From positions 9,332,661-9,396,660 of the forward strand of contig JAAOOA010000026.1 in NCBI GenBank assembly GCA_012861695.1: a DNA stretch of 64,000 nucleotides, read 5' to 3'. This document shows positions 22,503-35,040 of this stretch, in pieces. This DNA is from Trematomus loennbergii (Eukaryota; Chordata; Actinopteri; Perciformes; Nototheniidae). Under the pieces are notes generated by a model. It saw nothing but the letters and a program-made list of their open reading frames with translations. It ran no database searches and had not been told where the DNA came from. Position 1 is the stretch's first letter. The number at the start of each line of letters is the position of its first letter. The position numbers were made by a program, and so were the translations under genes.

Positions 22503-25500
22503 TTAATACCTGAGAAAAAAAGAATAAAATCATGATGAGGATTGATGGAGGATACAATGCTTTAATACTTTCACCTGGCTGCTATATCGATAAACTGTTA
22601 CTGCTACTGGATGGGTATTTTGTAAATCGTGTAATTTCTAGTTTTATCTTTTAATATTTTTATGCAGGCATCTTGAGTGATATTAAGCTATCTTTGGCTT
22701 TTAACTTGCTGTAACAAATGTACATTTCCCCTCTGTTGGACAAATAAAGGTATTCTCATTCTGCTGAAGAAATATCAAAACCATACATGTTACTTAGGGT
22801 TTGCTACTCACGATGACAGGTGACATCCTGAGACGTGGGCGTAGTTGCCGGTGTACTGGACAGTACAGCGCACAACGTTGTTGCTGTAGTCTGACTCTGG
22901 GACATGATAGTTGGGATTTACACTGATCTGTGGCAAGAAGTAACACAGCAACAAAGATAAATAAACAACAAAGACTCCGATCAAATATTCAAGGATTCAA
23001 GGTGATTCCACACAAGTGTAACTGTTCAAATGGGTCAGATGTCTCGCGAGGCAGATAAATGTCATCTGGTATTTCTGACAAACCTTCAGGATATAGTCTC
23101 CAGCCTTCACATCTGTGATGTCGATCCACTGGCAGTCGATGTCTGCGTTGTAGGTATCATAACATCCTGGGCTCAGACCCTGCATGTTGGACAGCATCCA
23201 CGGAAAACATCGTATAAACAAACTTTTTAAACAATGTGAGGGCTTTGTGTATATATAACGGTAACTGTAACAAAGATTATATGTTTTAAAAGAGTACAAC
23301 ATCTACGTTTTATGATAAAGATAAATAATACATTAATAGTGAAGTCAGCTTGGCAAAATATTAAAAGAGAATGGAAGAATAAGAAATGCGCCAGTAACAG
23401 GAAATCATTGAAATATGACTGGGTCATGCAAAAAGGAAATATTAAAATGGTTCTTTACAGGACAGCTGCCTCACTAAAAGATCATTTGTTTTTCTAAGTT
23501 CAAGTCTGCTTTACAGAGATTTGTGAACCAAAACCATGCAACAGGGTTGTCAATGAGAAGTCATCATCCTCTAATTTGGTCTGAACCGACACTAAATGGA
23601 AATGTGAATGTGCAACATGGCATCAAAATAATTTAAAGTTATTTCCTATAGCTATACATCTTGATGTGAAGTGGATTTTGTTTTGCAACTTTCATAATAC
23701 AAATAGGCCTTTTTCCAGAAGACATTTTGATATGTCAGAGAAGGTACCGTAGTAAATAATCAAATAAATGTAATCTGAAGTCCTGCAGCTGCTTCAGTTC
23801 CACCGTCCTGTTATTGTGAGGGCTGGCTCACTGTCCTGGCTTACTGCGACACATGTTGCATTCATGTGGTGTCGGAACAATCGTTAATATCAGTTCCCAA
23901 CTGGGACAATTTATGTGAACGTGACATCAAGTCAGAACAACAACTCCAAAAGTTGGTCCTGCCAAGTTTGCGTCACCAGACAAAAGCAAATGTTGGGTTG
24001 ATAGTAAGAAATGTTTTGTTAATTCCCATGATGTTGCATATCTATTTTGCTCACATGTTTTTTAATATGGTATTAGGTTGTTACTGTAGGTTCCTTTCCA
24101 CATAGAGATCGTTTTTTTAGTAGCCTTAACACTAATAAGAAGTAAGGTAATGCAATATTTTTTGTGGTTAAAGGGAATGCAACGCTAGTTTCACTAAATC
24201 TTTTTCCTACAATACAACATAAAAGAGCACACCGAAGTCGGAAGAATGTCTTCCCAACTGTTGCTGGACCATCAGAGGAGCATGTACTATTGTTTGTATC
24301 ATTAAAAATGTATATAATCGCTTTTCGTACGATGAAAAGTCCAAATATATGCAGTGAAAAAGGCTTATCTTTACACCCATATGCTAGTCTGATGTACAAC
24401 AGTTTTTTGGTCATTGGGGTCCTTTCAATCCTGTTGTAATAATAATCAAGCAACACAGTGCAGGGTACACAAGTGTAGCCATTAAAATAAATGCTTCTCC
24501 AGGGGTGTTTATAAAGACTTCAACCATGGCAATAACTCTTGGTTAGTTACATGTTAGATTGTCTATGCAGTGTGCACGATGACTGTAATTCATGATTACA
24601 TTGTTCTTGCTCTACAGGAGCTAACTGGCTCCATACGTGCCATATCATGTTCCATGGGAAAGGAACCACTGACTGACCCTGTTCAAAAAAGTCAAGTAAT
24701 ACTTTGCTAATAAAGAAACATTTCAGTTTAAAAGTCTGCAACATTTAAAAAAACATTTGCAGGAATGTTTTTGACCTGTCTATGTGAGGTGCAGGCAAAT
24801 CTCCTGTAGTATCCGTAGTCACAGGAAGTGTCCTCCAGGCAGAAGCTAGCCTTGTGGCCCTCAGCCACCGATTGGTGGGTGGAGGCGTCCAGCAGTTCGT
24901 AGTGGCTGAACTCGTCCATGCTGTGGAAGTGCCTGTGGATCAGCAGGGTTCATTTTTAATGTAAAGCGAAGGAGGTCCACATCAATCTGGGACTTATAAA
25001 AACAAACAGACACTGTTAGTCGAGACCCACCAGAGACTGTTCATGAGCGCAGTTACACCGCAGTGAATCTGAGTTTACTTCCACTTCTTATTTTATGTTA
25101 TTTATTTATTATATATTTATTTATTATGTTAAAGACAGTTTGTTTAATGACAACATAACAGTCTGGATTTTAGCACAAGTTTACTTTCAAAACACTGACA
25201 AGTAATATATACAGTCCACATCAGCAGTGTGTTGGATCTCTGCCAAATGCGCTCCTTTTCGGGAATCAGCGCAGTGGACTGGTTGTTGCACAACATAACT
25301 ATGGGCTGAGGTAGTTTCTGAGGAATCAAGGAAAACTAGGCAGCTTTCCATAAGCTCAATAAGGAAAGCAGCGGTTCCTCTTTCTGGCTCATTATCCTCA
25401 TCGCACTACTTTATTTTACAACATCTGGCTTTGCAGCTGTAAATTAAGTGAATTGAAGGTCATATGAAGTGCATCTTTTAAAAGGTGTGTTTGACTGCCT

Positions 25501-27359
25501 TCATGCTGAGATTGCATTAATACGAAATGACACCTATAATAAAAGCTCTGATATGAAAAGTGATAAGCCTATAAAAAAGCTTACAAAAACTATAAGACAG
25601 CCAAAAGTAACAACTGTGGTTCAACAGGGGGTGCCATACCTCAACTACAGACTGGAAAAATACAGTGGAAAAAAAACAAATAAATTGGAAAGAACAAAGA
25701 GTTAAAAAGAGTGATGTGTGTCAAATTCAATCTCTTGAGAAAAACATATGAGCAATGCAATAAGTCTATATCCGAGTCAGACACATCTCTTGATTTCAGC
25801 ATGTTGGCCAGTGAGAACAAAGGATGTAAAAGTCTCTCTGTGATTGATGGTGAGGTGGACATGACGTTATACCCACTGGTGACAGCTGTGCCACTCCCAG
25901 GTGTAACGTGGCCTGCTGGGGAGGAAGTCTGCTGTCCCCTGGTTCTTCACTCTCTGGGGAAACCTCAGCAGCATCCGGGTGTCATAATCTCTCACACTGC
26001 CTGTATAGGCCGAGCTGCAGGCACACAGAAGAAGAAAACACAAATCATACGTTGATACAAGTCATTAAGACTGTTTTTCCCGCTAGATCCCTTCTGGGTG
26101 AAAGCCGTCTATGGTGGGTGGAAAAACAGTCTGTAGGCACGTGGTTGTTTGGTTAAGCTTTCGATAATGTGTTTACCATTTGGGCTTTCTCCTCAGGGAA
26201 AACTATGATTAAACAGAAATCCTCCACCACCCACCAGTATGCGCCATCAGGGTTAATTTGACCTCATCTTATGGCTCCACTGACTGCAGACCTCACCCAA
26301 AAACACTTAAAGCAGTCGTTATGGCTCATATGTCTCTGAATCACTCAGACTTGGATGCAAACCCTGTCTTTTCTCTCTGTCTCTGTGGATTAGTCCTGAC
26401 AGAAGTGTACCTTGACAAACAGTTCTCCTCAGATGCACATCTCAGGTTGTACATTGGGACTCTCTGGACATAAGAAGAGGATTGAATGTAGTGCGGGTCA
26501 GGTACCAGATCAGGCAGACCTGAACACAGTAAAAAAACAAAAGGGGTACATCAAGCATAAATCTAAATCTGAATGAATGTTTCATACAGCAAGCATGTTA
26601 ACAGATGCACATAGAGCTAAAGTGAGACAAGATAGACAAACAAACACACACAGACATACAGACAAAAAGGATCCTAAACTCCTCTTTATAGGTTATATAT
26701 CTATCAAATCATTTTTTGTTTTGGGAACTCTTACCGTACTGGTGATTCCTTGTGCCATATCCGGATCTCGATCTCTGCCTCGGTCTCTCATACACGTCAT
26801 ATTGATTATGATCGGTGGACTTGTAAGGGTCGTATGGATCATCCCCCACCATCATGTCTTCTCTCCGGGGCAGAGGCGGACTGACACTGGGCTTTTCCTG
26901 AGTCTCATTGCTGCTCCTCTGCGTCCCCGTGCGCTCACCGGCCCCGTCACGGTGATGCTGGCGGTGCTCGTGCCCCCTTGCGAGCCTTTGGAGCGGCAGC
27001 GGGAGCCCGCGGGGGCTTTGTGGGCTGGACGCCGACCCGGGGGACTGCGGGGCCGCCGGCTGGCTCCGGGGGTCCTGATGTGTCACGTCCGCATCTCGGA
27101 TGATGGTGAGAGGTTGCGCCTGCACTTGTTGCTGCGCTGCGCCCCTGCGCCTCCCAGGCTGGTACTGCGACCCCTGGCTTAAAATGCTAAACACCTTACC
27201 GTTGTGGGCCCACTGTAGTGTCTGCCGGAGAGCCGCTCTCTGGTTGTTCCCTTGTTGAGTCCCCGGATTCGTCTGAGACTGTGCAGTTTGCAGGATGGAA
27301 ACCAAAATGTAGACGCACGCATATGCGTAAAGTGGCGTGCCAAGTGTGCGTAATCCCAT
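22503..27359 (-). CDS. lox: Lysyl oxidase precursor (lox), 7 coding exons
   Basis: Secreted copper amine oxidase that oxidises peptidyl lysine in collagen and elastin to start cross-linking. Exons in transcription order: 27359-26735, 26519-26411, 26014-25877, 24932-24776, 23179-23084, 22927-22812, 22509-22503. All phases fit and the frame is intact, giving 415 residues (human 417). The protein begins with a signal peptide ([20 protein letters not shown]), followed by a basic, Gln/Pro-rich propeptide with an NET sequon. The BMP1 cleavage region reads [12 protein letters not shown]. The catalytic domain holds the copper-site histidines in [16 protein letters not shown]. The lysine and tyrosine matching the LTQ cofactor pair lie in [13 protein letters not shown] and ESDYSNNVV. 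The last exon supplies only the final Tyr and stop, as I recall for human LOX. The gene is in tandem with snx24, 1.5 kb upstream of its start. Confidence 0.96.
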
Positions 27360-27620
27360 TGTGATCTGTATTAAAGGAGATTTAATGGGACAACACGAAT
27401 ACTTAATAATAAACCAGGGTTGCAACTTGCTTTTAAATATCCTTCCTTTCCATTTGAAGGATATTCAATGAGCAGAGAGGCAGTTTAAATGTATCCGTGT
27501 AAAGTCATATCGCTCTGCTCCTGCAGGATGATGAGGAGGAGAAGGAGGAGTTCAGCATTTTTGAATTTGTTACACAAGTCTGATGATGCTGCTGCTCATA
27601 TAACCTAAACGGATACGCGG
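27360..27620 (-). promoter_or_regulatory. Probable lox 5' UTR and promoter
   Basis: Upstream of the lox start, with a TATA-like ttatatgag on the minus strand near 27597-27605 and pyrimidine/purine-biased DNA between. The transcription start is inferred only from that spacing. Confidence 0.3.
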
Positions 27621-28899
27621 TGTGTGATCATGTCCAGCCAAAAGTGTTTGATAACGGCTCTTACTCTGAGAGGTGTGTCAGTGAAAGACAGTCAAACTTT
27701 TCCTCCCTCACAAATGAACAGATGCATATTTTGAATCAAAACAGCTAGAGAAAAACAGACACAAAGATGATGATGTTCCCACTTTGTTATGATGCATGGG
27801 TTTTATATAATTGTGCTCGGAATAAATGTCTGTATATTGTCCTCATTTATTCTTTGTCTGCTAGATCAACAAAAAGTCATGATAGATAGCTTTTCCCTTG
27901 ACTGTTGGGTGAACTCCTAACCAAATTGCAGCACCCTCTGCCAGAAGTCTGTGCACTGCACTTTCTCATAGCAGGATCTGACAAACCTAAACAGGAATCT
28001 TTGATGGTCCTGCATCATTTTCAGTTTTCTTCTGGGAAAACGTCTCCCACAAACTCCCTCCGCCCAGCTGTCTGTGCTGCAGCCCTGCTGAGGATGTGAA
28101 AGACTCATCACATGCGTCTCACAGTAATCTTCTATAAGGTCATAATCATTTTGTTCTGAGCAATAAACAAAATGAGGCTGTGGTGATATTTGATCTGCAC
28201 TGCGTCTGATGGCAGGCTGGTGACCCCACACCCCTCTCCTGATGAGGGCAGCTCATTTGCTGCAGCCCAGTCAAATCACCGCCCTGCTGTTAACACCAGA
28301 GCTGAAATGCATGGATTGGGAAACCTAACCTACGGTTTTAATTTCCCTCTGCAAACTAGGAAAATCGTTCTTCCATAATTGACCCCAAGGTTGCTGCTGG
28401 ACCATTAGTTTAGGACTTCAATGCAAAACAATTGGATTAAAATGTTACAACCATGATTAACTGTGCTGTTATGTATATTTACCAAAAACAAATAATAGAA
28501 GTCCATAAGCAACAAGTAATGAAGTCTATGACAGACAGATCAATTAAAGGGTCCCATATCCTGGTAGACACTATAGGGGGAAGATGAGATGACAATAATA
28601 TTAAGTGCTGCATACCATTTTCTTATCAGAGAGTTATGTATGAAAGTGGGGGATTATGGTCGTGGCTTAAGCAAACTTAACTTTCTTATCATATTTCTTC
28701 CGATTTCTTGTATCTTTCATATGAAATAACTAATTCTAGAATTTCAAACATGCAGCACATACAGTAGTGCTACATTTGAAAAAAGTAAAGAGTATGAGGA
28801 ATATTTAACTATAAATATGTTTGTATTACTTTTATTAACCTTTATTTGTTCTTTAGGGCAATGATGTCTTTTTCAGGAATGTCCTTTTCACACAGTTAT

Positions 28900-29290
28900 T
28901 CACATATACACCAAAATATTACTTTTTAAATGTTTCTACCACTGCGCAGCAACACTCGGATATGAAACCTGCTTCTATAGTTTTTATGGTAGTGCAGATT
29001 GCAACTAAATGAAATCCTCTCCGCACCCCCCTCCCAACGAGCGCGAAGTTGACGTTACGCTTAGCTTTCAGGCTATCCTTACTATAAAATTACTTCGAAA
29101 GAAACACATTTCGTCTGGCTTTAGCTGAGTTTTACCAGCGTATAGGAGAACACGGTGGCCTTCAGGTAACGAAAAATGCTAAAGGTCCATATAGAACCAA
29201 AGTTGCATTGGTCTGCTCTGAGCAACTGTCGGTACACGCTGACTCGTGAATACCATTACCTGCAGATTACTGCCACTTGTAGATCAGGTA
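28900..29290. repeat. Probable dispersed teleost DNA repeat
   Basis: Contains ggagaacacggtggccttca followed by ggtaacgaaaaatgctaaag, a block I recognise as repeated in many fish genomes, preceded by a GC-rich stretch. No inverted termini could be fixed, so the edges and class are tentative. Confidence 0.45.
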
Positions 29291-31020
29291 GTGTGAAACC
29301 ATTGTCAACAATCTGTATCATGTCTTGCTCATGCGAGAACAAACAAAACAGGGGCCCATTCATAAAAACGTTGCCCCAAAGCACTACTAGTGGCCAAAGA
29401 TTCCACAAGGTACCTTTGGCTTTAAATCTGGCACATTTCTAGTAGGAGAAATGCAGAATAAACCAAGCTTTCAGGGGCTCTAAGCACAATGTGATTTATA
29501 CAAACATGAACTTTTATGATTCTCTATTCTGCCCAAACAGTAGCTGTGAAAGAGATTAAGATCCAAAGTTGGACTAAAAATACTTTACAGTCTGAGAATG
29601 GCTTTAATTGAAGGGTACACAAATTAAATCAGGCTGTAAATTACAGTTTAAGCATGTGTATTGTTCTTGGATCACGGAGGGTGCACATCAGTTTACATTT
29701 CAGGTTGTGTAAGCTCTAAGGTCCAGAGATTCAGAGCCTATCAGAGTCAAGCTGAGTTATCTGAACCCCTGAAAAAGAATCCTCCCTGCAGATGTGTATG
29801 AGTTGTTCAAGAGTTTAAGATAAGAGGGAAATGTGTGATACTGTAACAAGACTCCAGAAGCTCACTTATTCACAATTTTCAGTTCCCGAGGATTAAAAAA
29901 TGGTCATACGAAAATCTTTCCAAATAAAATCACAGCTATATTGAGAATAAATGGGGCTGCTCTTTTATAAATGGTTACTTTTTGGCCCTTCGGTCGTTTT
30001 ATTTTCATTCTACTAATTAAGATTGGTTTGCCTATAAATCACCTATGTTTGTTTTTCCATTGCAATTGTGTTTTCCTTTGAGGATGACTCACTTACACTG
30101 GTTTAATTCTGCCCACACAAAGTGAAAACTATGTGCATGTGGTGCCGTGTTTCCTCCTCAGACAGAACCAGCTGTACCGGATTGATGGTATTTTTTGCTC
30201 GTAAGTCATTGGACTTTTTTTCTACGTGCAGAGCCCTTATTCTCTCCAGCGAGGGCAGCACAGTGTTCCCCTTTAAAGCTCAAGAGACACATCTGCAACA
30301 AATTAGCCAAGTTCTTTTGTCCACGTTGCTGGAATTCACCCTCCATTCCTGATATTTCTGAGCAGGCTGAAAGAATTGAACGTCTGGGTTGCAAACTAGG
30401 AGGGAAAATAGTGACAAGGCCTCCTGCATGAGACACGTCATTGGGTAAAGAGGGAGAGAGGATGCTAAATTTACCATAAAACAAACACCAACTATTCCCT
30501 GCCATCACTGACTCAACATCTGGCAGACATTTGTCTCGTTGCTTGAGATGTGACGTTTGAGCTGTTAAGCATGCAGCCAACGCTTAGATTTAACACAGAT
30601 ATAGTTATCATAGTACATTCTGCATATGATATAAAATATATCTGCAACTTCATTGCTTAAATGTCAAATGAGGGTTGCCTAAAATTCAGCTGCAAGAGTA
30701 TCAGTTAAACTAAAGTATTATTTCTTCTCCAGTTCTGATTTGTTTTTCTCTCTATTCGCATTTGCATTTAATTATTCATTTTCATGCCATCATTATGATC
30801 TCATCACAGTGAAACAGGACCAAACACACCTCAGAAAACATCCAGAGCAAGACCTACATCCTCTGCTGATCTCCTTACAGCTTTTTCCACTCTTCCATCC
30901 ATTTGCAAAATTCAGCAATAACCTCAGGTTCATCTCAGCTCAAAACTCTATGACAGAAACAGACAATTCAAATATGTTCTCCTCTTTCATAAATACTAGG
31001 TTTCCATTACTGTTGGCGCA

Positions 31021-31149
<129 letters not shown>

Positions 31150-31559
31150 CTGGTGGACTACGTGGCATTCTGCACATACACTGTACACTCTAAAAGCAGG
31201 AGGAGGAGCGCTTTATCAGGTCACAGCCCAGAAAACTTTACATTGTGCAATAATTCATGCAGATATACTATTTTTTTCAACTTGTTTATGTCTGCCGATC
31301 CCAAAACCACAGAGCTGAAGGGAAAACTTGCTGTTAATCCAGTGAAAAAAGAAATGTTTCTGTGTCTTTCTATTTGGAAAGATAATACCAGACTAAACAG
31401 TGAAGGGCTTAAGACACTAGAAGTCATTGTTGTTTTTGTGGAAGCCTTAAAACTCCACTTTTCACTGAATAGGATGTTGATGCCTTTGGTAGTGGTTAAA
31501 ATGTCAGCGGTACAATGTGAAACAATGAGATTTAAACCTTTAAACTGAAATGTTGGACA

Positions 31560-31740
31560 CTTGGCGGCAGGCTGTGAACACACTGAAAGCATAGCTTAGC
31601 TTAGCACAAGATTGAAAGCAGCAGAAAGAGCTAGTTTAGCTCCATCAGAAGCTTCAACAGTTAAGAAAGATTGAGCATTTCTATTTCTTAATTGTAACTT
31701 AGAAATAGAGACATCCCTATAAAAAAAAGCTTACTTGTGG
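31560..31740. repeat. Dispersed repeat fragment, related to 20040-20165
   Basis: Shares the agcttagcttagcacaag and 'gaaagcag...gctagtttagctcc' type words with a common teleost repeat. Decayed; the edges are approximate. Confidence 0.4.
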
Positions 31741-31755
31741 TCTGTTCAGTAGTGA

Positions 31756-32000
31756 GCAATAGAGTTGCTTCTAAGCACATTATTGCAAAAAACAGGGAGT
31801 CTGTAAATCCACATAGTATTGGTGAAAGGAAAGACAACTGAATCAACTAGTTTTTCCCTGCTCTACAAAGCAAAGAAGGCAACATCATTATAAGAATGTC
31901 TGTAATGTTTTACTCTGACAATAAGTAATGCTTATTTGACATTAATCTGATACACATTCCACGTATGTGCAATAGAGTTGCTTCTAAGCACATTATTGCA
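31756..32000 (+). repeat. Pair of identical 32-base direct repeats
   Basis: The 32-mer beginning gcaatagagttgcttctaag occurs at 31756-31787 and again, identical, at 31969-32000, with 181 bases of unrelated DNA between. Confidence 0.9.
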
Positions 32001-33024
32001 CTCTTGGAGAGACCCTGGCTAGCTGTAGCAGGTTTTTTGCTAAGCTAATTGGCTGCTAGTTGCAGCATCATATTTAAAAGAACGACAATAGAGCAGCATC
32101 AATCTTCTTATCTAACTGTTTGGCAGAAAGCAAATCATGCTACTTCCCCACATTGTACAACATTTGCTTCAAATACAGAAGCTCATGGTTAAAACTGTCA
32201 CCTCTCAGTAAGAGCTGTATTGTAATTGTGCAAGTTCACCTCCAGTTTCCTCACCATGCTCCAGTGCCGCTCAGGCGGGCTGGATTAAACTAACCTCAGC
32301 TTTAAATGTTAGTTTGTCCTTCTTCCTCCATATGCAGTTCAAAGTGGGTGAGATCCGGCCACAAGTGACCCTTAATTACTTTAACACGGGTATAAAAGTG
32401 AAAACAATAATTAGCGAGTAAAGTGAGGTAACAAAGGGGAAAGAATGTGACATTAGTATGAAGGTTTCACAATACAAAAGAGACTGAGGGAAAACTATAT
32501 TTCTTTGTGCCAAATTGTCTCTTGACAGTGCTTGAGAATGAACTACGAGACAGAAATAGAAACAACTGTGACTTTGATGGATATACTATTTTTCAGATGC
32601 ACTGCTCTTAAGTCCTGGCTGTCAGAATGAAGTGGTTATGTCACCACATGAATCAGACATTTATTTTGCGAAGGCTCCCTCTGGAGGACGCACACAGAAC
32701 ATTAAAATAATCACTGCACTCTGGCCTTTGTTCTTACAGTAAGTCTATTGAATATTAAAGCTAGCCTGAGCTGTTTTGTTAAGTTTAATCTTACTGCTAT
32801 AAATAAAATGTTATTGGTGCAAAGTGTCCTAGCTTCAGCTTCGTTTTAGCTAGTTTTACCCAGTTTAACAATCCCTCTGTGACATTAATTAGCAGTCGTC
32901 AACACAGGTAGTATTATCTTTTTTTGCGATTCACATAATGTCTATTAAATAATTACTGATGTCTCAGAAATAAGACAAATAAGACCACATGGACACAACG
33001 ATTTCGGCTCCTTAGTCTCTTTAG

Positions 33025-33030
33025 TTTATT
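33025..33030 (-). terminator. Candidate poly(A) signal after the C1q exon
   Basis: Minus-strand AATAAA (plus tttatt) about 390 bases beyond the C1q stop codon; it would end the peroxidase-C1q transcript. Confidence 0.4.
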
Positions 33031-33419
33031 TATAGAAAGTGAAACGAAACAGGAACATTTACAGTAAGTAAGCCTCAAAGACAAAGCACAACACTGTCTT
33101 ACATTTTATCAGTCATAAATATTAATAAAAACACTTTTAAATCACATCATAAAAGTTGGCTACTGATTATTTTTTGGTCCAATAGACTGCATGCTGTAAC
33201 AGATCTGAACAGATTTGAGGCAAAACATTTCATGTTGGTAAGGCTGCTTGAAACTATCCAATATTTGTTCATATTACTGATTAAAAAAAAGTAAATAATA
33301 AATCATAGATATTTTTAAGATGTGATTAATGGAAAGTGAAGCTCAGTGCAGAGAGGAATGCAGATCTTGACAGACAGATCATGGGTCTAATAGAGCGGCT
33401 GTAAGGAGAAGCGTTTGAG

Positions 33420-35040
33420 TCACGCAGCGTAAAGCCAGTGACCGGAGAAGTAGCTCTCGGTGCTCAGGCCGACCGTCCCGCCACTCGCCTCCAGCCACAC
33501 TTTGTCCCCCGCCCCGAGCCAGAGCAGCATGTCCCCTGCTGACATGTGCAGACCTCCCAGAAAAACCTTGAAGCTGCGCAGCGCCACCTTGTTGTTACGA
33601 ATCAGGTCTACATTTCCTGAACTGAGGAAAGATTTGCAGAGAAAGCTGAATTGATAAACACCGGGGATGATGCAGGTGAACTGGCCCGTCTCTGTGCTGT
33701 ATTGGCCCGGTTTGTTGTAGATGACCTCTTGGAAACGGATGACTCTCTCTGAGGAGGGGCTGTACTCGCCCAGGCGGACGGAGAAGGCAGAGTTTGACAG
33801 TGAAGCATTGCTGGGAAGAGCTGGCAGCTGGTCTTTTTTGATGTTTGATGTTAATGGATCTGCAGAGGAACAAAAGTATAGATTACTCTGCTTCCTTGGT
33901 GAAATACATTTATGATCTGCTGCTATGTTATGAACTATCCAGAGGTGAATTGAAACATAGCCCATGTATTCAAAACCTGTACTTAATTACCCTTTCGAGA
34001 TACTTGAGTATTGCATTTGTCTACTACTTAATACTTTTTAAAACGTTTGAATAAATGTACTTTTTATAATTTGTTTTTTTGAAGATCATCTTATAAAACA
34101 TGACACACAGTTCAGTTAAAGAAATCTCTCATAAAGACTTGAGATGTTTCTTCGTTGTCTTTTAGAATAGCTAAAGAACAATTACACCTTTTTAAAAAAA
34201 ATGACAAAAAAAGAGGAAATTCACAGTCTCCTTTCTTTGCTGTGGCACTGTTGTTTCACTGGTAGCACATGCTGCGGGATTTCCTTCCTTTAAAGCCGAT
34301 TTCTTTTATCAGTAAATACAAATGTTCCCGACTTCCAAACATTGGCTGATCTGGGGCTGATAATTCAGTTCAGCCGTCAGAACTAAATTGAAAACGGCTG
34401 AGGATTTGTCTGTGCACAAGAATGTTTAACTCGACCACTGCCTGGGAAATGGTTTTAAATTGATCAGTCACGGATTGAATTGTTGAAATTTCAATGAAGA
34501 TACTGAGGTTAAGGTTTTTTTTTTTTAAATGTGTTGGGTAAATATGTGTTATTTTCATTTATTTTGACTTGATGAGTATTACAAAGTAAAAATAAACTAA
34601 ATAGACTACCTCGTTGTCCTGGAGTCCCCTCACATCCTGATGTGCCTGGGCAGACTGGGGTATTTGAGGTTCCTGGGATACCTGGGGCTCTTGAGGTTGC
34701 TGATGTGCCTGGGGAGACTGGGGTACTTGAGGTTCCTGGGAAACCTGGGACTCTTGAGGTTCCTGATGTGCCTGGGAGACTGGGGTACTTGAGGTTCCTG
34801 GGAAACCTGGGAAACCTGGGACTCTTGAGGTTCCTGATGTGCCTGGGGAGACTGGGGTACTTGAGGTTCCTGGGAAACCTGGGACTCTTGAGGTTCCTGA
34901 TGTGCCTGGGGAGACTGGGGTACTTGAGGTTCCTGGGAAACCTGGGACTCTTGAGGTTCCTGATGTGGCTGGGGAGACTTTGGCTCTTGAGGTTCCTGGG
35001 GTTCCCGGGGTTCCTGGGTTTCTTCTAGGTCGTTTACAGC
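33420..35040 (-). CDS. C1q-domain module: collagen-like exon plus C1q exon
   Basis: Exon 35040-34610 encodes a degenerate Gly-X-Y stretch starting [15 protein letters not shown] and ending GCEGTPGQR; exon 33859-33420 encodes a full C1q fold ending [12 protein letters not shown]. C1q landmarks: [70 protein letters not shown] and YFSGHWLY. The collagen exon is one base short (GGG instead of GGGG at 34774-34776 compared with the other repeat copies). Adding that base makes it phase 1 to phase 1, matching both the peroxidase exon before it and the C1q exon after it. I see no good separate start: a signal-like ORF at 35381 is followed only by a weak, out-of-phase donor. I therefore favour a 3' part of the peroxidase gene; a stand-alone C1q-like gene with an unseen first exon remains possible. 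Confidence 0.75.

Noticed and set aside
26577..27182. 201-codon plus-strand frame
   Set aside because: It is the antisense shadow of the GC-rich lox exon 1.
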